In this document: positions 1 to 18,081 of the stretch, one piece after another | Position numbering within the stretch: position 1 is the stretch's first letter | How the letters are laid out: every line of letters begins with the position of its first letter | DNA from: Stenotrophomonas sp. Iso1 | Lineage (GTDB): Bacteria; Pseudomonadota; Gammaproteobacteria; Xanthomonadales; Xanthomonadaceae | DNA length: 64,000 nt | NCBI RefSeq assembly: GCF_027497995.1 | Contig: NZ_JAODBT010000001.1 | Coordinates: forward strand, 992,001 to 1,056,000 | Reading direction: 5' to 3' | Program-made: the position numbers and the translations under genes | Notes under the pieces: generated by a model | Seen by the model: the letters and a program-made list of their open reading frames with translations, nothing else | The model's database searches: none | Told to the model about the DNA's origin: nothing

Positions 1-19
1 CTCGCTGACCCTGAAGTAA
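1..19 (+). CDS. rplA: 50S ribosomal protein L1, C-terminal end (partial)
   Basis: Only the last five codons (S-L-T-L-K) and the TAA stop are inside the window. The call rests on position: the next genes are rplJ, rplL, rpoB and rpoC, and L1 is normally the gene before L10 in this cluster. The short tail fits a ribosomal protein but proves nothing alone. Confidence 0.6.
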
Positions 20-501
20 TTGTTTCAAGCGGCCTCGGTACCTTTGGTGTCGAGGCCGTCATTTTGAAGGCATCGTGCAGGCTTGCCCGCACGATAGCCG
101 TCAAAGACCGCAGGCGCGGTCAGCGCATACCGGCGACGGGCACGGAAGCTCGATCTGGCAAGGAGTCGCCGCCGGCATAGCGGGATCGCTTAATCGATTC
201 TTCACGGAATCAACCTGCGTAGATGGTGATGCCCTTCTGGAGTTTTCTGGTTTAACGCACGTCTGGGATTTCCCAGGTTGGCCCACTCCAGGTCTAGAAC
301 GGCCACCACCGGAGCATCACCCGATGTTCCCGGCGTCCAGGATGGATGCCGCCATGGACCGCAAGCGGCAAGGAGCCGTAAGCGGAGTTTGTTTGAAGCG
401 AAGATCAGCAATTCGATATTGGAGATTGGCGAAAGCGGGAAAGCCGCTTGCGTGAATCCCAGATCCCGAATTTCCAATCGCCGCTTAAACGGAGGAGTGC
501 A
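20..501 (+). promoter_or_regulatory. rplA-rplJ spacer, candidate L10 leader
   Basis: This 482-nt stretch has no convincing gene. An 8-bp stem (30-37 with 51-58) with a 13-nt loop follows rplA and is trailed by a short T-rich patch, so it may be a weak terminator or processing site. The rest holds several small GC-rich dyads. In other bacteria the rplJL leader binds L10(L12)4 for autogenous control, and a leader of this length fits that, but I cannot identify the binding fold by eye. No clear sigma-70 promoter was found. Confidence 0.45.
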
Positions 502-1035
502 ATGGCTCTCAATCTGTCCCAGAAGCAAGAAGTAGTCGCCGAGCTGGCGGACATCGCAGCCAAGGCTCACTCCTTGATCGCAGCCGAATACGCTGGCACC
601 ACGGTCGCTCAAATGACCGCGATGCGTAAGCAGGCCCGCGAAACCGGCGTTTTCTTGAAAGTTGTCAAGAACACGCTGGCCGCGCGCGCCGTTGAAGGCA
701 CCGAATTCGCCGTCGCAAAAGACCAGATGGTTGGTCCGCTGCTGTATGCGTTTTCGCTTGAGGAGCCCGGCGCAGCCGGTCGCCTGATCAAGGATGCAGC
801 CAAGGGCAACGACAAGCTGAAGGCGAAGGTCGTGGCAATCGGTGGGGAACTGTTCCCGGCCAGCCACGTCGACGTGCTGGCATCGCTGCCGACCCGTGAT
901 CAGGCCCTGGCCATGCTGGCCCGCGTCCTGACCGAGCCGGTGACCATGTTCGCTCGCGCCATCAAGGCTATCGGTGAAAAGCAGGAAGGTGGTGCAGCTG
1001 CTGAAGCTGCCGAGCCGGCCGCTGAAACCGTCTGA
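502..1035 (+). CDS. rplJ: 50S ribosomal protein L10
   Basis: L10 is the base of the ribosomal stalk: it binds 23S rRNA and anchors L7/L12 dimers that recruit translational GTPases. The 177-residue product begins [20 protein letters not shown] and ends in the Ala/Glu-rich tail expected for the L12-binding helix. The open frame extends upstream to 448, but ATG 502 sits a few bases after a strong GGAGGAG (491-497) and gives the family N-terminus. It is followed by rplL after 63 nt, as in the usual rplJL pair. Confidence 0.98.
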   Translation: MALNLSQKQEVVAELADIAAKAHSLIAAEYAGTTVAQMTAMRKQARETGVFLKVVKNTLAARAVEGTEFAVAKDQMVGPLLYAFSLEEPGAAGRLIKDAAKGNDKLKAKVVAIGGELFPASHVDVLASLPTRDQALAMLARVLTEPVTMFARAIKAIGEKQEGGAAAEAAEPAAETV

Positions 1036-1050
1036 GTTCGATGTCTTAGT

Positions 1051-1066
1051 GGTTCTGCAAAGAACC
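1051..1066 (+). promoter_or_regulatory. stem-loop in rplJ-rplL spacer
   Basis: A perfect 6-bp stem (GGTTCT with AGAACC) closes a GCAA tetraloop. No T-run follows, so it is more likely an RNA stability or processing element than a terminator. Confidence 0.5.
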
Positions 1067-1098
1067 TCACCCCAGAATAATTTCAAAAGGTAATCAAA

Positions 1099-1464
1099 AT
1101 GTCCCTTACCAACGAACAGATCGTCGAAGCTATCGCCGAGAAGTCCCTGATGGAAGTGATGGAGCTGGTCAAGGCCATCGAAGAGAAGTTCGGCGTCTCG
1201 GCTGCTGCCCCGGTTGCAGTTGCTGCTGCTGGCCCGGCTGCTGTTGTCGAAGAGCAGACCGAATTCAACGTCATCCTGAAGGAAGCCGGCGCCAAGAAGG
1301 TCGAAGTGATTAAGGCCGTTCGTGCCATCACCGGCCTGGGCCTGAAGGAAGCGAAGGATCTGGCTGAAGCCGGTGGCGTCGTGAAGGAAGGCGCTTCGAA
1401 GGAAGACGCTGATAAGTTCAAGAAGGAACTGGAAGCCGCCGGCGCCACCGTCGAGCTGAAGTAA
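1099..1464 (+). CDS. rplL: 50S ribosomal protein L7/L12
   Basis: The multi-copy stalk protein that contacts EF-Tu, EF-G and other factors. The 121-residue product shows the N-terminal dimerisation helices (about 1-35), the flexible Ala/Val/Pro hinge (about 35-53), and a Lys/Glu-rich C-terminal domain with the [10 protein letters not shown] factor-binding motif. AAAAGG at 1085-1090 is the ribosome binding site. The length is normal for the family. Confidence 0.99.
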   Translation: MSLTNEQIVEAIAEKSLMEVMELVKAIEEKFGVSAAAPVAVAAAGPAAVVEEQTEFNVILKEAGAKKVEVIKAVRAITGLGLKEAKDLAEAGGVVKEGASKEDADKFKKELEAAGATVELK

Positions 1465-1506
1465 TCAGTTCCTTGCGTCGCCATCGATTCACGGCGATGC
1501 AGCCAG

Positions 1507-1530
1507 GGCTGGGGGTGTAAACCCCCGGCC
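1507..1530 (+). terminator. attenuator-like hairpin after rplL
   Basis: A 10-bp GC-rich stem (one G-T pair) with a GTAA tetraloop is followed by a loose T-rich segment. In E. coli a partial terminator lies between rplL and rpoB and lowers rpoBC expression relative to the ribosomal genes; this is the positional counterpart. The T-tract is imperfect, so partial termination is more likely than full. Confidence 0.6.
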
Positions 1531-1634
1531 TTTGGTCGTTTCAATCCGCAATTGGATTGCGGGTGGTTCAGTCCGGGTGGCAGCCGCTGTTGATGGCGCT
1601 GGCCGGGTAAAGCCCAACTCCGTGTCCTAACGAG

Positions 1635-1701
1635 TTGGCAGTTGGAAGTAGCGGGAGAAGGCGTGCTGGTGCCGGCAATACCAGCGACTTCCAACTGACA
1701 A
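1635..1701 (+). promoter_or_regulatory. long stem-loop in rplL-rpoB spacer, candidate RNase III site
   Basis: The outer stem pairs 1635-1649 with 1687-1701 (14 of 15 positions). A one-sided 15-nt bulge (1650-1664) leads to an inner perfect 6-bp stem, 1665-1670 with 1680-1685, and a 9-nt loop. E. coli mRNA is cut by RNase III in this same spacer, so a processing role is a good inference. Confidence 0.6.
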
Positions 1702-1759
1702 TTTCAAGTTCCCTTCCAGGCTGTGGGCGCACAACCTGAACAACAAGGTGGAAGACCTC

Positions 1760-5950
<4,191 letters not shown>

Positions 5951-5957
5951 TCGTGCA

Positions 5958-5985
5958 GGCGCTGGTGCAGTGATGCACCAGCGCC
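5958..5985 (+). promoter_or_regulatory. perfect hairpin in rpoB-rpoC spacer
   Basis: A perfect 12-bp stem (5958-5969 with 5974-5985) closes a GTGA tetraloop just after the rpoB stop. No T-run follows, so termination is unlikely; a processing or mRNA-stability role is inferred. Confidence 0.6.
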
Positions 5986-6039
5986 GCCAGCAGTAACCGA
6001 CAGCCCATCGACAAAGTATTCCTCCTTTCGGAGAACACC

Positions 6040-10263
<4,224 letters not shown>

Positions 10264-10274
10264 GAGTGAGAGCC

Positions 10275-10302
10275 GCCGGCCCCTTCAAGGGCCGGCAGTT
10301 TG
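10275..10302 (+). terminator. hairpin after rpoC
   Basis: A perfect 8-bp stem (10275-10282 with 10289-10296) with a 6-nt loop is followed by a short AGTTTG. It is the probable end of the rplJL-rpoBC transcript, although the T-tract is short, so leakage into the str operon is possible. Confidence 0.6.
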
Positions 10303-10371
10303 ACCTGAACGGGGTGCATGGAGGCTCCCCTGTAACAGCTCCGGATCAGGGCTGGCCTGAAGGCCGCGCGT

Positions 10372-10401
10372 TTGACTGCGCTTCTGACGGGTTGCTACAA
10401 T
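10372..10401 (+). promoter_or_regulatory. sigma-70 promoter of the str operon
   Basis: TTGACT (10372-10377) and TACAAT (10396-10401) are separated by 18 nt, and a TG one base upstream of the -10 gives an extended -10. It is the clearest promoter in the window. Transcription would start near 10408, about 85 nt before rpsL. Confidence 0.8.
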
Positions 10402-10412
10402 CGTCTGTCTCA

Positions 10413-10434
10413 GCAGGCCAAAAATTTGGCCTGC
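10413..10434 (+). promoter_or_regulatory. hairpin with T-rich tail at 5' end of rpsL mRNA
   Basis: GCAGGCCAA pairs with TTGGCCTGC around an AT-rich 4-nt loop, followed by TTTACATTTT. It begins only a few nucleotides after the predicted start of transcription. It could be an early attenuator or a 5' stabilising hairpin. Confidence 0.55.
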
Positions 10435-10491
10435 TTTACATTTTCCGCATCCTTGGCCGTTGTAAACGGCCCCAATCAGAAGAACCTACTG

Positions 10492-10866
10492 ATGGCGACG
10501 ATCAACCAGCTGGTACGCAAGCCGCGGCAAGCGACCACCTACAAGAGTGCCTCGCCGGCACTCGACAAGTGCCCGCAGCGCCGTGGCGTCTGCACGCGCG
10601 TGTACACCACCACCCCGAAGAAGCCGAACTCGGCCCTGCGTAAGGTTGCCAAAGTGCGCCTGACGAACCAAGAAGAGGTCATCAGCTACATCGGTGGCGA
10701 AGGCCATAACCTGCAGGAGCACTCCGTGGTCCTGATCCGCGGCGGTCGCGTAAAGGATCTGCCGGGTGTGCGTTACCACACCGTCCGTGGCTCGCTCGAC
10801 GCCGCCGGCGTTGCCAAGCGTCGCCAGGCGCGCTCCAAGTACGGCGCCAAGCGTCCGAAGGCCTGA
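10492..10866 (+). CDS. rpsL: 30S ribosomal protein S12
   Basis: A decoding-centre protein of the small subunit. The 124-residue product starts at ATG 10492 ([12 protein letters not shown]); an upstream in-frame extension from 10372 overlaps the promoter and is not real. The streptomycin-relevant lysines K43 (TTPKKPNS) and K88 (RVKDLP) and the modified D89 are wild type, so no classical streptomycin-resistance change is present. rpsG follows after 10 nt. Confidence 0.99.
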
Positions 10867-10876
10867 GGAATAAGAC

Positions 10877-11344
10877 ATGTCACGTAAAGGTAATACTCCC
10901 CAGCGTTCGGTCCTGCCCGATCCCAAGCACGGAAGCGAAACCATCGCCCGTTTCATCAACATGGTGATGCTGAGCGGCAAGAAGTCCGTTGCTGAAAAGA
11001 TCGTCTATGGCGCCATGGACGTGATCAGCGAAAAGAACCCGAACGCAGTTGAACTGGTGCAGAAGGCACTGGAAAACGTTGCTCCGGGCGTCGAAGTGAA
11101 GTCGCGCCGCGTCGGCGGTGCCACGTATCAGGTGCCGGTCGAAGTGCGCGCTTCGCGCAAGATGGCTCTGGCAATGCGTTGGCTGATCGACTCGGCTCGT
11201 AAGCGTGGTGAAAACACCATGCCGCGTAAGCTTGCTGCTGAACTGCTGGATGCCTCGGAAAACCGTGGTGGCGCCATCAAGAAGCGTGAAGAAACTCACC
11301 GTATGGCGGAAGCGAACAAGGCCTTCGCTCACTACCGCTGGTGA
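10877..11344 (+). CDS. rpsG: 30S ribosomal protein S7
   Basis: S7 starts assembly of the 30S head and lines the E and P sites. The 155-residue product has the typical start [16 protein letters not shown], which is one form of the family N-terminus, and the conserved [14 protein letters not shown] segment. In E. coli S7 is the translational repressor of the str operon, acting in the rpsL-rpsG gap; here that gap is only 10 nt, so control may differ or use the longer rpsG-fusA spacer. Confidence 0.99.
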   Translation: MSRKGNTPQRSVLPDPKHGSETIARFINMVMLSGKKSVAEKIVYGAMDVISEKNPNAVELVQKALENVAPGVEVKSRRVGGATYQVPVEVRASRKMALAMRWLIDSARKRGENTMPRKLAAELLDASENRGGAIKKREETHRMAEANKAFAHYRW

Positions 11345-11373
11345 TTTCAAGGGGGCCTTGGAAACAGGGCCCC

Positions 11374-11443
11374 TGGCACCCATTGAAGGTGCCACTGTGG
11401 CGCTTGGAGCGCCGCGTCAATCCGAAGGCCGCCGCAAGGCGGC
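11374..11443 (+). promoter_or_regulatory. three stem-loops in rpsG-fusA spacer
   Basis: Three perfect small stems follow each other: 11374-11380 with 11388-11394, 11399-11403 with 11409-11413, and 11428-11433 with 11438-11443 (GCAA loop). An imperfect dyad also lies just upstream. No T-run follows any of them. The role is unknown; structure or translational coupling control is possible. Confidence 0.5.
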
Positions 11444-11482
11444 GTTCGGCCATCCGAATTCCAAGAAATTGAGAGGCTCCCC

Positions 11483-13624
11483 GTGGCCCGTACCACTCCC
11501 ATCGAGCGTTACCGTAACTTCGGCATCATGGCTCACATTGATGCCGGCAAGACCACCACGTCCGAGCGCATCCTGTTCTACACCGGTAAGAGCCACAAGC
11601 TCGGTGAAGTGCATGACGGCGCCGCTACCATGGACTGGATGGAGCAGGAGCAGGAACGTGGCATCACGATCCAGTCCGCTGCGACTACTGCGTTCTGGAA
11701 GGGCATGGACAAGTCCCTGCCGGAGCACCGTTTCAACATCATCGACACCCCCGGACACGTTGACTTCACCATCGAAGTTGAGCGCTCGCTGCGCGTGCTC
11801 GACGGTGCCGTGTTCGTGCTGTGCGCCGTTGGTGGCGTGCAGCCGCAGTCGGAAACCGTGTGGCGCCAGGCCAACCGTTACAAGGTTCCGCGTATTGCGT
11901 TCGTCAACAAGATGGACCGCACCGGTGCGAACTTCTTCAAGGTCCGTGACCAGCTGAAGTCCAAGCTCGGCGCCGTCGCTGTGCCGATGCAGCTGCCGAT
12001 CGGCGCTGAAGAGGGCTTCAAGGGCGTGGTCGATCTGCTCAAGATGAAGGCCATCCATTGGGATGAGGCTTCGCAGGGCATGAAGTTCGAGTACGCCGAA
12101 ATTCCGGCCGACCTGGTTGAGAAGGCTGTTGAAGCCCGCGCGTTCATGGTTGAGTCGGCTGCTGAAGCCAGCGAAGAACTGATGGAAAAGTACCTGGGCG
12201 GCGAAGAGCTGTCTGAGGTCGAGATCATCGAGGCGCTGCGTATCCGTACGCTGGCCGTGGAGATCGTGCCGATGTTCTGTGGCTCGGCGTTCAAGAACAA
12301 GGGCGTGCAGGCCATGCTCGACGGCGTGATCCAGTTGCTGCCGTCACCGGTCGATGTGCCTGACGTGAATGGCACGGACGTCGACGATGACACCATCGAG
12401 ATGACCCGTAAGTCGGACGACAAGGCTCCGTTCTCGTCGCTGGCGTTCAAGATCATCACCGACCCGTTCGTCGGCGCGCTGACCTTCTTCCGTGTCTATT
12501 CGGGCACGCTGAATGGCGGCGACACCGTGCTGAACTCGGTGAAGAACAAGAAGGAGCGCATCGGCCGCATCCTGCAGATGCACTCCAACAACCGCGAAGA
12601 AATCAAGGAAGTGTTGGCCGGTGACATCGCTGCTGCCGTGGGCCTGAAGGACACGACGACTGGTGACACGCTGTGCTCGATCGATCAGCCGATCGTGCTT
12701 GAGCGCATGGTGTTCCCGGAGCCGGTGATCTCGATGGCTGTCGAGCCGAAGACCAAGTCGGACCAGGAAAAGATGGGTCTGGCACTGGGCCGTCTGGCAC
12801 AGGAAGATCCGTCGTTCCGCGTCAAGACCGACGAAGAATCCGGCCAGACGATCATCTCGGGCATGGGCGAGCTGCACCTGGACATCATCGTTGACCGCAT
12901 GAAGCGCGAGTTCAACGTTGAAGCCAACGTCGGCAAGCCGCAGGTGGCTTACCGCGAAACCATCCAGATGACTGACGTCAAGTCGGACTACAAGCACGCC
13001 AAGCAGTCCGGTGGTAAGGGTCAGTACGGTCACGTCGTGATCGAGCTGTCGCCGATCACCGCTGAAGATCGTGCCGATCCGAAGTTGTCGGCCGCCATCA
13101 AGGATGACTTCCTGTTCATCAATGACATCACCGGCGGCGTGATCCCGAAGGAATTCATTCCTTCCGTGGAAAAGGGCCTGCGCGAAACCATCACCAGCGG
13201 TCCGCTGGCTGGCTTCCCGGTGGTGGACGTCAAGGTCAAGCTGGTGTTTGGCTCGTACCACGACGTTGACTCGTCGGAAATGGCGTTCAAGCTCGCCTCG
13301 TCGATGGCCTTCAAGCAGGGCTTCGCCAAGGCCAAGCCGGTGCTGCTGGAGCCGATCATGAAGGTCGAGATCGTGACTCCGGAGGAATACCAGGGTGACG
13401 TGATGGGCGACGTAAGCCGTCGTCGTGGCGTCCTGCAGGGTTCGGGCACCACGGGTGACGGTTCGGCCAGCATCATCAATGCGATGATCCCGCTGGGCGA
13501 AATGTTTGGTTACGCCACCGCGCTGCGTTCGCAGACCCAGGGTCGCGCAACCTTCACGATGGAGTTCGACCACTACGAGCCGGCGCCGAACAACATCGCC
13601 GAAACCGTCATCAAGAAGGCCTGA
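11483..13624 (+). CDS. fusA: elongation factor G
   Basis: The GTPase that drives translocation and, with RRF, ribosome recycling. The 713-residue product starts at GTG 11483 after GAGAGG. Motifs are AHIDAGKT (17-24), [13 protein letters not shown] and NKMD, followed by the domain II-V layout of full-length EF-G. It sits in the standard rpsL-rpsG-fusA-tuf order. The fusA stop codon lies inside a hairpin. Confidence 0.99.
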   Translation: MARTTPIERYRNFGIMAHIDAGKTTTSERILFYTGKSHKLGEVHDGAATMDWMEQEQERGITIQSAATTAFWKGMDKSLPEHRFNIIDTPGHVDFTIEVERSLRVLDGAVFVLCAVGGVQPQSETVWRQANRYKVPRIAFVNKMDRTGANFFKVRDQLKSKLGAVAVPMQLPIGAEEGFKGVVDLLKMKAIHWDEASQGMKFEYAEIPADLVEKAVEARAFMVESAAEASEELMEKYLGGEELSEVEIIEALRIRTLAVEIVPMFCGSAFKNKGVQAMLDGVIQLLPSPVDVPDVNGTDVDDDTIEMTRKSDDKAPFSSLAFKIITDPFVGALTFFRVYSGTLNGGDTVLNSVKNKKERIGRILQMHSNNREEIKEVLAGDIAAAVGLKDTTTGDTLCSIDQPIVLERMVFPEPVISMAVEPKTKSDQEKMGLALGRLAQEDPSFRVKTDEESGQTIISGMGELHLDIIVDRMKREFNVEANVGKPQVAYRETIQMTDVKSDYKHAKQSGGKGQYGHVVIELSPITAEDRADPKLSAAIKDDFLFINDITGGVIPKEFIPSVEKGLRETITSGPLAGFPVVDVKVKLVFGSYHDVDSSEMAFKLASSMAFKQGFAKAKPVLLEPIMKVEIVTPEEYQGDVMGDVSRRRGVLQGSGTTGDGSASIINAMIPLGEMFGYATALRSQTQGRATFTMEFDHYEPAPNNIAETVIKKA

Positions 13625-13640
13625 GTCATCTGACTCAGGC
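13619..13640 (+). promoter_or_regulatory. hairpin spanning the fusA stop codon
   Basis: A perfect 9-bp stem (13619-13627 with 13632-13640) with loop ATCT includes the TGA of fusA. No T-run follows. It may protect or punctuate the mRNA ahead of tuf. Confidence 0.55.
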
Positions 13641-13675
13641 TCTCCAATCAAATTTCAGCTAATCAAGGAACTAAA

Positions 13676-14866
13676 ATGTCCAAGGGTAAGTTCGAGCGTA
13701 CCAAGCCGCACGTCAACGTCGGCACCATCGGCCACGTCGATCACGGTAAGACCACGCTGACCGCAGCACTGACCAAGATCGGCGCCGAGCGTTTCGGTGG
13801 CGAATTCAAGGATTACTCGTCCATCGACGCCGCCCCGGAAGAGAAGGCTCGTGGTATCACGATCTCGACCGCGCACGTTGAGTACGAATCCGCGAACCGT
13901 CATTACGCCCACGTCGATTGCCCGGGCCATGCTGACTACGTCAAGAACATGATCACCGGTGCCGCCCAGATGGACGGCGCGATCCTGGTGTGCTCGGCCG
14001 CTGACGGCCCGATGCCGCAGACCCGCGAGCACATCCTGCTGTCGCGTCAGGTTGGCGTGCCGTACATCGTCGTGTTCCTGAACAAGGCCGACATGGTGGA
14101 CGACGCCGAGCTGCTCGAGCTGGTGGAAATGGAAGTGCGTGAGCTGCTGAGCAAGTACGACTTCCCGGGCGACGACACCCCGATCATCTCGGGTTCGGCT
14201 CGTATGGCGCTGGAAGGCGACCAGAGCGAAATCGGCGTGCCGGCCATCCTGAAGCTGGTCGATGCACTGGACAGCTGGATCCCGACGCCGGAGCGCGACG
14301 TGGACAAGCCCTTCCTGATGCCGGTGGAAGACGTGTTCTCGATCTCGGGCCGCGGTACCGTGGTGACCGGTCGTATCGAGCGTGGCGTGATCAAGGTCGG
14401 CGAAGAAATCGAAATCGTCGGTATCCGTCCGGTCCAGAAGACCACCGTCACCGGTGTGGAAATGTTCCGCAAGCTGCTGGACCAGGGTCAGGCAGGCGAC
14501 AACGCCGGTCTGCTGCTGCGCGGCACCAAGCGTGACGACGTCGAGCGTGGCCAGGTTCTGGCCAAGCCGGGTTCGATCAAGCCGCACACCCAGTTCGACG
14601 CCGAAGTGTACGTGCTGTCGAAGGACGAGGGCGGCCGTCACACCCCGTTCTTCAAGGGCTACCGTCCGCAGTTCTACTTCCGTACCACCGACATCACCGG
14701 CGCTTGCGAACTGCCGGAAGGTGTTGAGATGGTGATGCCGGGTGACAACGTCAAGATGACCGTCACCCTGATCAACCCGGTGGCAATGGACGAAGGTCTG
14801 CGCTTCGCCATTCGCGAAGGCGGTCGTACCGTCGGCGCCGGCGTGGTCGCAAAGATCATCGCGTAA
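13676..14866 (+). CDS. tuf: elongation factor Tu
   Basis: EF-Tu carries aminoacyl-tRNA to the ribosome. The 396-residue product has GHVDHGKT (19-26), DCPGHADY and NKAD motifs and full domains 2 and 3. It is the tufA position, last gene of the str operon, and an intrinsic terminator follows at once. Xanthomonads usually have a second tuf copy upstream of rplK, outside this window. Confidence 0.99.
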   Translation: MSKGKFERTKPHVNVGTIGHVDHGKTTLTAALTKIGAERFGGEFKDYSSIDAAPEEKARGITISTAHVEYESANRHYAHVDCPGHADYVKNMITGAAQMDGAILVCSAADGPMPQTREHILLSRQVGVPYIVVFLNKADMVDDAELLELVEMEVRELLSKYDFPGDDTPIISGSARMALEGDQSEIGVPAILKLVDALDSWIPTPERDVDKPFLMPVEDVFSISGRGTVVTGRIERGVIKVGEEIEIVGIRPVQKTTVTGVEMFRKLLDQGQAGDNAGLLLRGTKRDDVERGQVLAKPGSIKPHTQFDAEVYVLSKDEGGRHTPFFKGYRPQFYFRTTDITGACELPEGVEMVMPGDNVKMTVTLINPVAMDEGLRFAIREGGRTVGAGVVAKIIA

Positions 14867-14903
14867 TAACGCCGCGCTTCCTTTGGGAGCAACGTGTTGA
14901 AAG

Positions 14904-14932
14904 AAGGGCGGCCCTCGGGTCGCCCTTTTTTT
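14904..14932 (+). terminator. intrinsic terminator of the str operon
   Basis: AAGGGCG (14904-14910) pairs with CGCCCTT (14921-14927) and is followed by a run of T. It separates tuf from the downstream metallopeptidase gene and the S10 operon. Confidence 0.9.
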
Positions 14933-15229
14933 ATGTATTGAATTCATTTGATGCTGAGTGGTACGGATGCTCTTGGGTCACGCGCCGATGGTGCGTTGGA
15001 TCCGGCGGCGCGGGAGCAGGTCTCTGGCAAGCGACGTTGTCAGGCTATTGGCTTGGGTCAGTCGTCGTTACCGGGAGCTTGCCGGATCTGTCCATTCATC
15101 TTTTGCAGTAGCGGAAAAATCACCGTGGGCTATCTTGCTTGAATGGGTGTCGTGCGCTGAAGGAGCGATGCCTGGGTGACTCATATTCGGCCGCGGCGTG
15201 AAGGTGCCAGGCAAGCAAGGGAGCGGGGA
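14933..15229. other. spacer before the M14 peptidase gene
   Basis: About 300 nt without a credible gene. It should hold the peptidase promoter. TATCTT at 15131-15136 could be a -10, but the nearest TTG-type -35 (15103) is 22 nt away, so no promoter is called. Confidence 0.4.
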
Positions 15230-17980
15230 ATGATTGGATTGAAGGTGTTGCGGCATTGCGCCTGCGCGGTGTTGTTGATTGCGATCGGGGCGGGCTCGCT
15301 GCAGGCGGCGGTGCCGTCACCCAAGGCGCATTTTGGTTTCGATATTGGCGATGACTACATGCTCGCCAACTACACGCAGACCGAGGCGTATTTCCGTCAG
15401 ATTGCGGCCACGTCGGACCGCTTCCAGCTGGTGGAACTGGGCAAGACTTCGGAAGGGCGCGCTCAGCTTATGTTGATTGCTTCCTCGCCCGCCAATCTGG
15501 CGCGATTGGAGCAATACCGCAGCATTTCCGAGCGTCTGGCGCGTGCCCGCGATGGCGATGCAGCCGCGCGCGCGTTGGCCGAGCAGGGCAAGGCGGTGGT
15601 GTGGATTGATGGCGGCCTGCATGCCAATGAAACCGTTGGTGCACATCAGCTGATCGAAACGGTGTGGCAGCTGGCCAGTCGCGATGATGCGGAAACACGG
15701 CGCATTCTCGACGACACCATCGTCTTGCTGGTGCACGCCAATCCCGACGGCCAGGAGTTGTACTCGGATTGGTACATGCGCGAGCCAGTCCCGGCCAAGC
15801 GCGTGCTCGACAAGCCGCCGCGTCTCTATCAAAAGTACGCCGGGCACGACAACAATCGTGACTTCTACATGGCGGCGTTACAGGAAACGCGGAATCTCAA
15901 TCTCGCGATGTATACCCGTTGGTATCCGCAGATTGTCTACAACCATCACCAGACTTCGCCCAAGGGCACGGTGATCGTGATTCCGCCGTATCGCGATCCG
16001 TACAACTACAACATCGACGCGATGATTCCGGTGGGATTGGAAGCGCTGGGTGCGGCGATGAATCTGCGCTACCTGCAGGAGAGTAAGCCAGGGGCGGTAT
16101 CCAAGGGCGGCAGCGTGTATTCCACATGGTGGAATGGTGGGCTTCGCACCATGCCGTACTTCCACAACATGCTGGGCGTACTGACCGAGATCACCGGCAA
16201 TCCAACGCCGATGCAGATTCCATTCCTGCCGGAACGTCAGTTGCCGGACAGCAATCTGCCTTCGCCGGTGGCCGCGCAGACTTGGCATTTCCGCCAGTCC
16301 ATCGATTACAGCCTCACTGCGAATTGGGCGCTGCTGGATTACGCCTCGCGCAACCGTGAGCAGCTGCTGTGGAATATCTATCGCATGGGGCGCAACTCCA
16401 TTGAGCGCGGTAGTCGCGACAGTTGGACGGCAAGTCCGGCGGCGTTGAGTAAGGCTGCGGAGGAGGCAAAAGTGGCGTCCGCAGGCAAGTCCAGTGAGCT
16501 GACGCACGCGCAGGTAACGGCAATGCTGCAGCGTCCGGATCAACGTGATGCGCGCGGCTACATCATCCCTGCCAATCAGGCGGATCTGCCGACTGCGGTC
16601 GCCTTCATTAATGCGCTGCAACTGGCTGGTGTCGAAGTGATGCGTGCTCGCGCGGACTTCAAGGTGGGTGCCAAGGCCTATCCCGCAGGCTCGTTTGTGG
16701 TGCGTGCGGATCAGGCATTCCGGCCGCACGTGCGTGACATGTTCGAGCCGCAGGATCACCCGCAAGATTTCGAGTACCCGGGCGGCCCGCCGATCGCACC
16801 TTATGACTCCGCGGGCTGGACGCTGGCCTTGCAGATGGGGATTGTGTTTGACCGCGTGCTGCAAGGATTTGACGGGCCGTTCGAGCCTTTGGTGGTGGGT
16901 GCGTTGTCGGTGCCTGCTGCTGTTTCATTACCTGAATCCGGCACGGGTTGGGTGCTGGATTCGCGGGTCAACAATGCAGTCATAGCCGTCAATCGGCTAC
17001 TGAAAGCGGGTGTGCCCGTGCAGCGCCTGCCGACGCAGGACGGGGCGTACTTCGTCCCGGCTGGCAATCGGGATGCGCTGGTTGCTTCGCTGCATGAAAC
17101 CGGCGTGGCTGCTGTGGTGGCAGGGAGGGGCGCGTCGGCCGGTGGCGTGCCGGTGCGTGCGCCGCGCATTGCTTTGTGGGATCGCTACGGCGGTTCAATG
17201 GTGTCTGGATGGACGCGCTTGGTGCTGGAGAACTTCGGCTTCGATTACCAGGCTGTGTACCCGCAGCAGATTCTCGCCGGCAAGCTGCGCGAGCGTTTTG
17301 ACGTGTTGTTACTGCCCAGTGGCGCATTGCCTTTGCCGGAGGCGCTGGCGATCGAGGGTAAGGCCGGGCGCACGCCAACGTCACCAGCGGCTGAGACTGT
17401 TCCGCCGGAGTTCCATGGCCTGTTGGGTGAGCTGGAGGGTGAGGCTGCTACGCAGGTGCTGCGTGAATTCCTCCAGCAGGGCGGGCACGTGGTGGCCACC
17501 GGTTCGTCCAGTGGCCTGGCGGTTGCGCTGGGGTTGCCATTGTCCAGCCATCTGCGCAAGGCCGGGGCTGATGGCCGCTCCGAGCCGTTGAGTCAGCGCG
17601 AGTACTACATTCCGGGTAGCGTGCTGCGTGTAGCGGTGGATAAGGGGCATTCGCTGAACTGGGGGCTTCCGCCGCAGTTGGACGTCTATTTCTCGGATGG
17701 CCGCTGGGACAATGCTCCCGTATTCGATCTGCCGGCGGGCCGGGCGGATATCCGCCCCTTGCTGCACTTTGAGTCGGCCACGCCGCTGCGCAGTGGCTGG
17801 GCCTGGGGTCAGGAGCACCTGCAGGGCGGGGTATTGGCGGCCGAGGCGGATATTGGTGCGGGACGGCTGACGTTCTTCGGCACGGATATCACCTTCCGCG
17901 CGCAGACTCATGCCTCGTTCAAGTTGCTGTTCAACAGCCTGCTGCAGGCGGATAAGGCTGAAACGGCCGTGCGGGAGTAG
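15230..17980 (+). CDS. secreted M14-family zinc carboxypeptidase-like protein
   Basis: A 916-residue exported metallopeptidase. ATG 15230 follows a purine-rich AGGGAGCGGGGA and opens a clear Sec signal peptide (CACAVLLIAIGAGSLQA, cut near residue 26). The M14 catalytic domain shows HANE (zinc His and Glu), the substrate-binding HDNNRDFY segment, a histidine pair in YNHHQT, and a catalytic-Glu-like GVLTEITGNP. The C-terminal half resembles the class-I-amidotransferase-like accessory domain often found on large M14 proteins. It is flanked by a terminator upstream and a stem-loop downstream, so it is probably its own transcription unit. Its substrate is unknown. It interrupts the usual tuf-rpsJ junction. 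Confidence 0.9.
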   Translation: MIGLKVLRHCACAVLLIAIGAGSLQAAVPSPKAHFGFDIGDDYMLANYTQTEAYFRQIAATSDRFQLVELGKTSEGRAQLMLIASSPANLARLEQYRSISERLARARDGDAAARALAEQGKAVVWIDGGLHANETVGAHQLIETVWQLASRDDAETRRILDDTIVLLVHANPDGQELYSDWYMREPVPAKRVLDKPPRLYQKYAGHDNNRDFYMAALQETRNLNLAMYTRWYPQIVYNHHQTSPKGTVIVIPPYRDPYNYNIDAMIPVGLEALGAAMNLRYLQESKPGAVSKGGSVYSTWWNGGLRTMPYFHNMLGVLTEITGNPTPMQIPFLPERQLPDSNLPSPVAAQTWHFRQSIDYSLTANWALLDYASRNREQLLWNIYRMGRNSIERGSRDSWTASPAALSKAAEEAKVASAGKSSELTHAQVTAMLQRPDQRDARGYIIPANQADLPTAVAFINALQLAGVEVMRARADFKVGAKAYPAGSFVVRADQAFRPHVRDMFEPQDHPQDFEYPGGPPIAPYDSAGWTLALQMGIVFDRVLQGFDGPFEPLVVGALSVPAAVSLPESGTGWVLDSRVNNAVIAVNRLLKAGVPVQRLPTQDGAYFVPAGNRDALVASLHETGVAAVVAGRGASAGGVPVRAPRIALWDRYGGSMVSGWTRLVLENFGFDYQAVYPQQILAGKLRERFDVLLLPSGALPLPEALAIEGKAGRTPTSPAAETVPPEFHGLLGELEGEAATQVLREFLQQGGHVVATGSSSGLAVALGLPLSSHLRKAGADGRSEPLSQREYYIPGSVLRVAVDKGHSLNWGLPPQLDVYFSDGRWDNAPVFDLPAGRADIRPLLHFESATPLRSGWAWGQEHLQGGVLAAEADIGAGRLTFFGTDITFRAQTHASFKLLFNSLLQADKAETAVRE

Positions 17981-17992
17981 GTTGGGGTAGAT

Positions 17993-18017
17993 GCGGCAAG
18001 CCTTTCAGGCTTGCCGC
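17993..18017 (+). terminator. stem-loop after the M14 peptidase gene
   Basis: A perfect 11-bp stem (17993-18003 with 18007-18017) with a TTC loop begins 12 nt after the stop. No T-run follows, so termination would be weak or factor-assisted; a REP-like role is the alternative. Confidence 0.5.
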
Positions 18018-18052
18018 CAGCTGAAGCATGGGTGCCCCGATCAGGGGCCGAC

Positions 18053-18081
18053 TTGCATGCGCCAGAAAATGCTGACAGAAT
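18053..18081 (+). promoter_or_regulatory. candidate promoter of the S10 operon
   Basis: TTGCAT (18053-18058) and CAGAAT (18076-18081) are 17 nt apart with TG in the extended -10 position. Transcription from here would give a leader of nearly 290 nt before rpsJ. The -10 is not a close match, so the call is moderate. Confidence 0.5.

Noticed and set aside
240..440. Genes in the rplA-rplJ spacer on either strand
   Set aside because: The open frames lack ribosome binding sites and family features and overlap the expected leader.
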